Part shown: positions 6,833 to 6,898 of the stretch, one piece after another
Layout of the letters: each line of letters starts with the position of its first letter
Numbering within the stretch: the first letter of the stretch is position 1
From: Bacteroidota bacterium
Lineage (GTDB): Bacteria; Bacteroidota; Ignavibacteria; Ignavibacteriales; Ignavibacteriaceae
Direction of reading: 5' to 3'
DNA length: 6,898 bases
Assembly (NCBI GenBank): GCA_023433685.1
Contig: JAEYUD010000087.1
Location: forward strand, 1 to 6,898
The notes under the pieces: generated by a model
Databases searched by the model: none
What the model saw: only the letters and a program-made list of their open reading frames with translations
Told to the model about the DNA's origin: nothing
Position numbers and translations under genes: made by a program

Positions 6833-6898
6833 GTGGAATCAAAAACATTCTTTCTTGAAGTGGCAAGCACGCCCGAAAGTCTTTACCCTGTCGAAGAG
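6833..6898 (+). CDS. 5' fragment of a gene, tentatively an anti-sigma regulatory ATPase (RsbW-like)
   Basis: A frame starting with GTG at 6833 runs open to the window edge and gives 22 residues, beginning VESKTFFLEV and ending SLYPVEE. The opening pattern is a charged start, a short beta strand, then S-T/D-P-E and a helix with VEE. It resembles the N-terminus of HATPase_c_2 anti-sigma factors and Ser/Thr kinases of the RsbW/SpoIIAB type, which bind anti-anti-sigma partners in the cytoplasm. This is recall-based and rests on very few residues. TTG at 6824 is an alternative start. No good Shine-Dalgarno site is visible. It is separated from the barrel gene by 60 bp that include a candidate promoter, so it may be an independent unit. 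Confidence 0.4.
   Translation, partial: MESKTFFLEVASTPESLYPVEE

Overview
The window looks like a chromosomal segment from a Gram-negative bacterium of the Bacteroidota/Chlorobiota side of the tree, most likely an Ignavibacteria- or Chlorobi-like lineage. This is an inference. It rests on the separate nuoA-B-C-D order, a prokaryotic CPSF-like RNase of the MBL/beta-CASP family, a diderm envelope (lipoprotein plus outer-membrane barrel), moderate GC, and at least one strong Shine-Dalgarno site (AAGGAGG before nuoB), which would be unusual in Bacteroidia proper. No similarity search was run.

Left half (1-2387, minus strand): the start of a respiratory complex I operon, read right to left as nuoA, nuoB, nuoC and nuoD. 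nuoD runs off the left edge and lacks its C-terminus. The genes are packed with 10- and 11-bp overlaps and one 8-bp gap, so they are almost certainly one transcript. A good sigma70-type promoter (TTGACT, 17 bp, TAAATT) lies 32-39 bp before nuoA, so nuoA is probably the first gene of the operon. NuoA is a membrane subunit; NuoB, C and D form the peripheral quinone-binding connecting module.

Middle (2321-2457): a 137-bp divergent intergenic region holding the nuo promoter and a nested inverted repeat that covers its -35 box.

Right half (2458-6772, plus strand): three closely spaced genes. They encode a 465-aa MBL/beta-CASP RNA-processing nuclease, a 330-aa lipoprotein with tandem fibronectin-III-like domains, and a secreted beta-strand-rich protein of about 636 aa, probably an outer-membrane barrel. 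The lipoprotein and barrel genes overlap by 4 bp (TTGA), which suggests translational coupling and a shared role at the outer membrane. That role is not recognised.

Right edge (6773-6898): a 60-bp gap with a candidate promoter, then the first 22 codons of another gene, tentatively an RsbW-like anti-sigma ATPase. No RNA gene, CRISPR array, insertion sequence or clear terminator was seen. The least familiar element is the lipoprotein/barrel pair.
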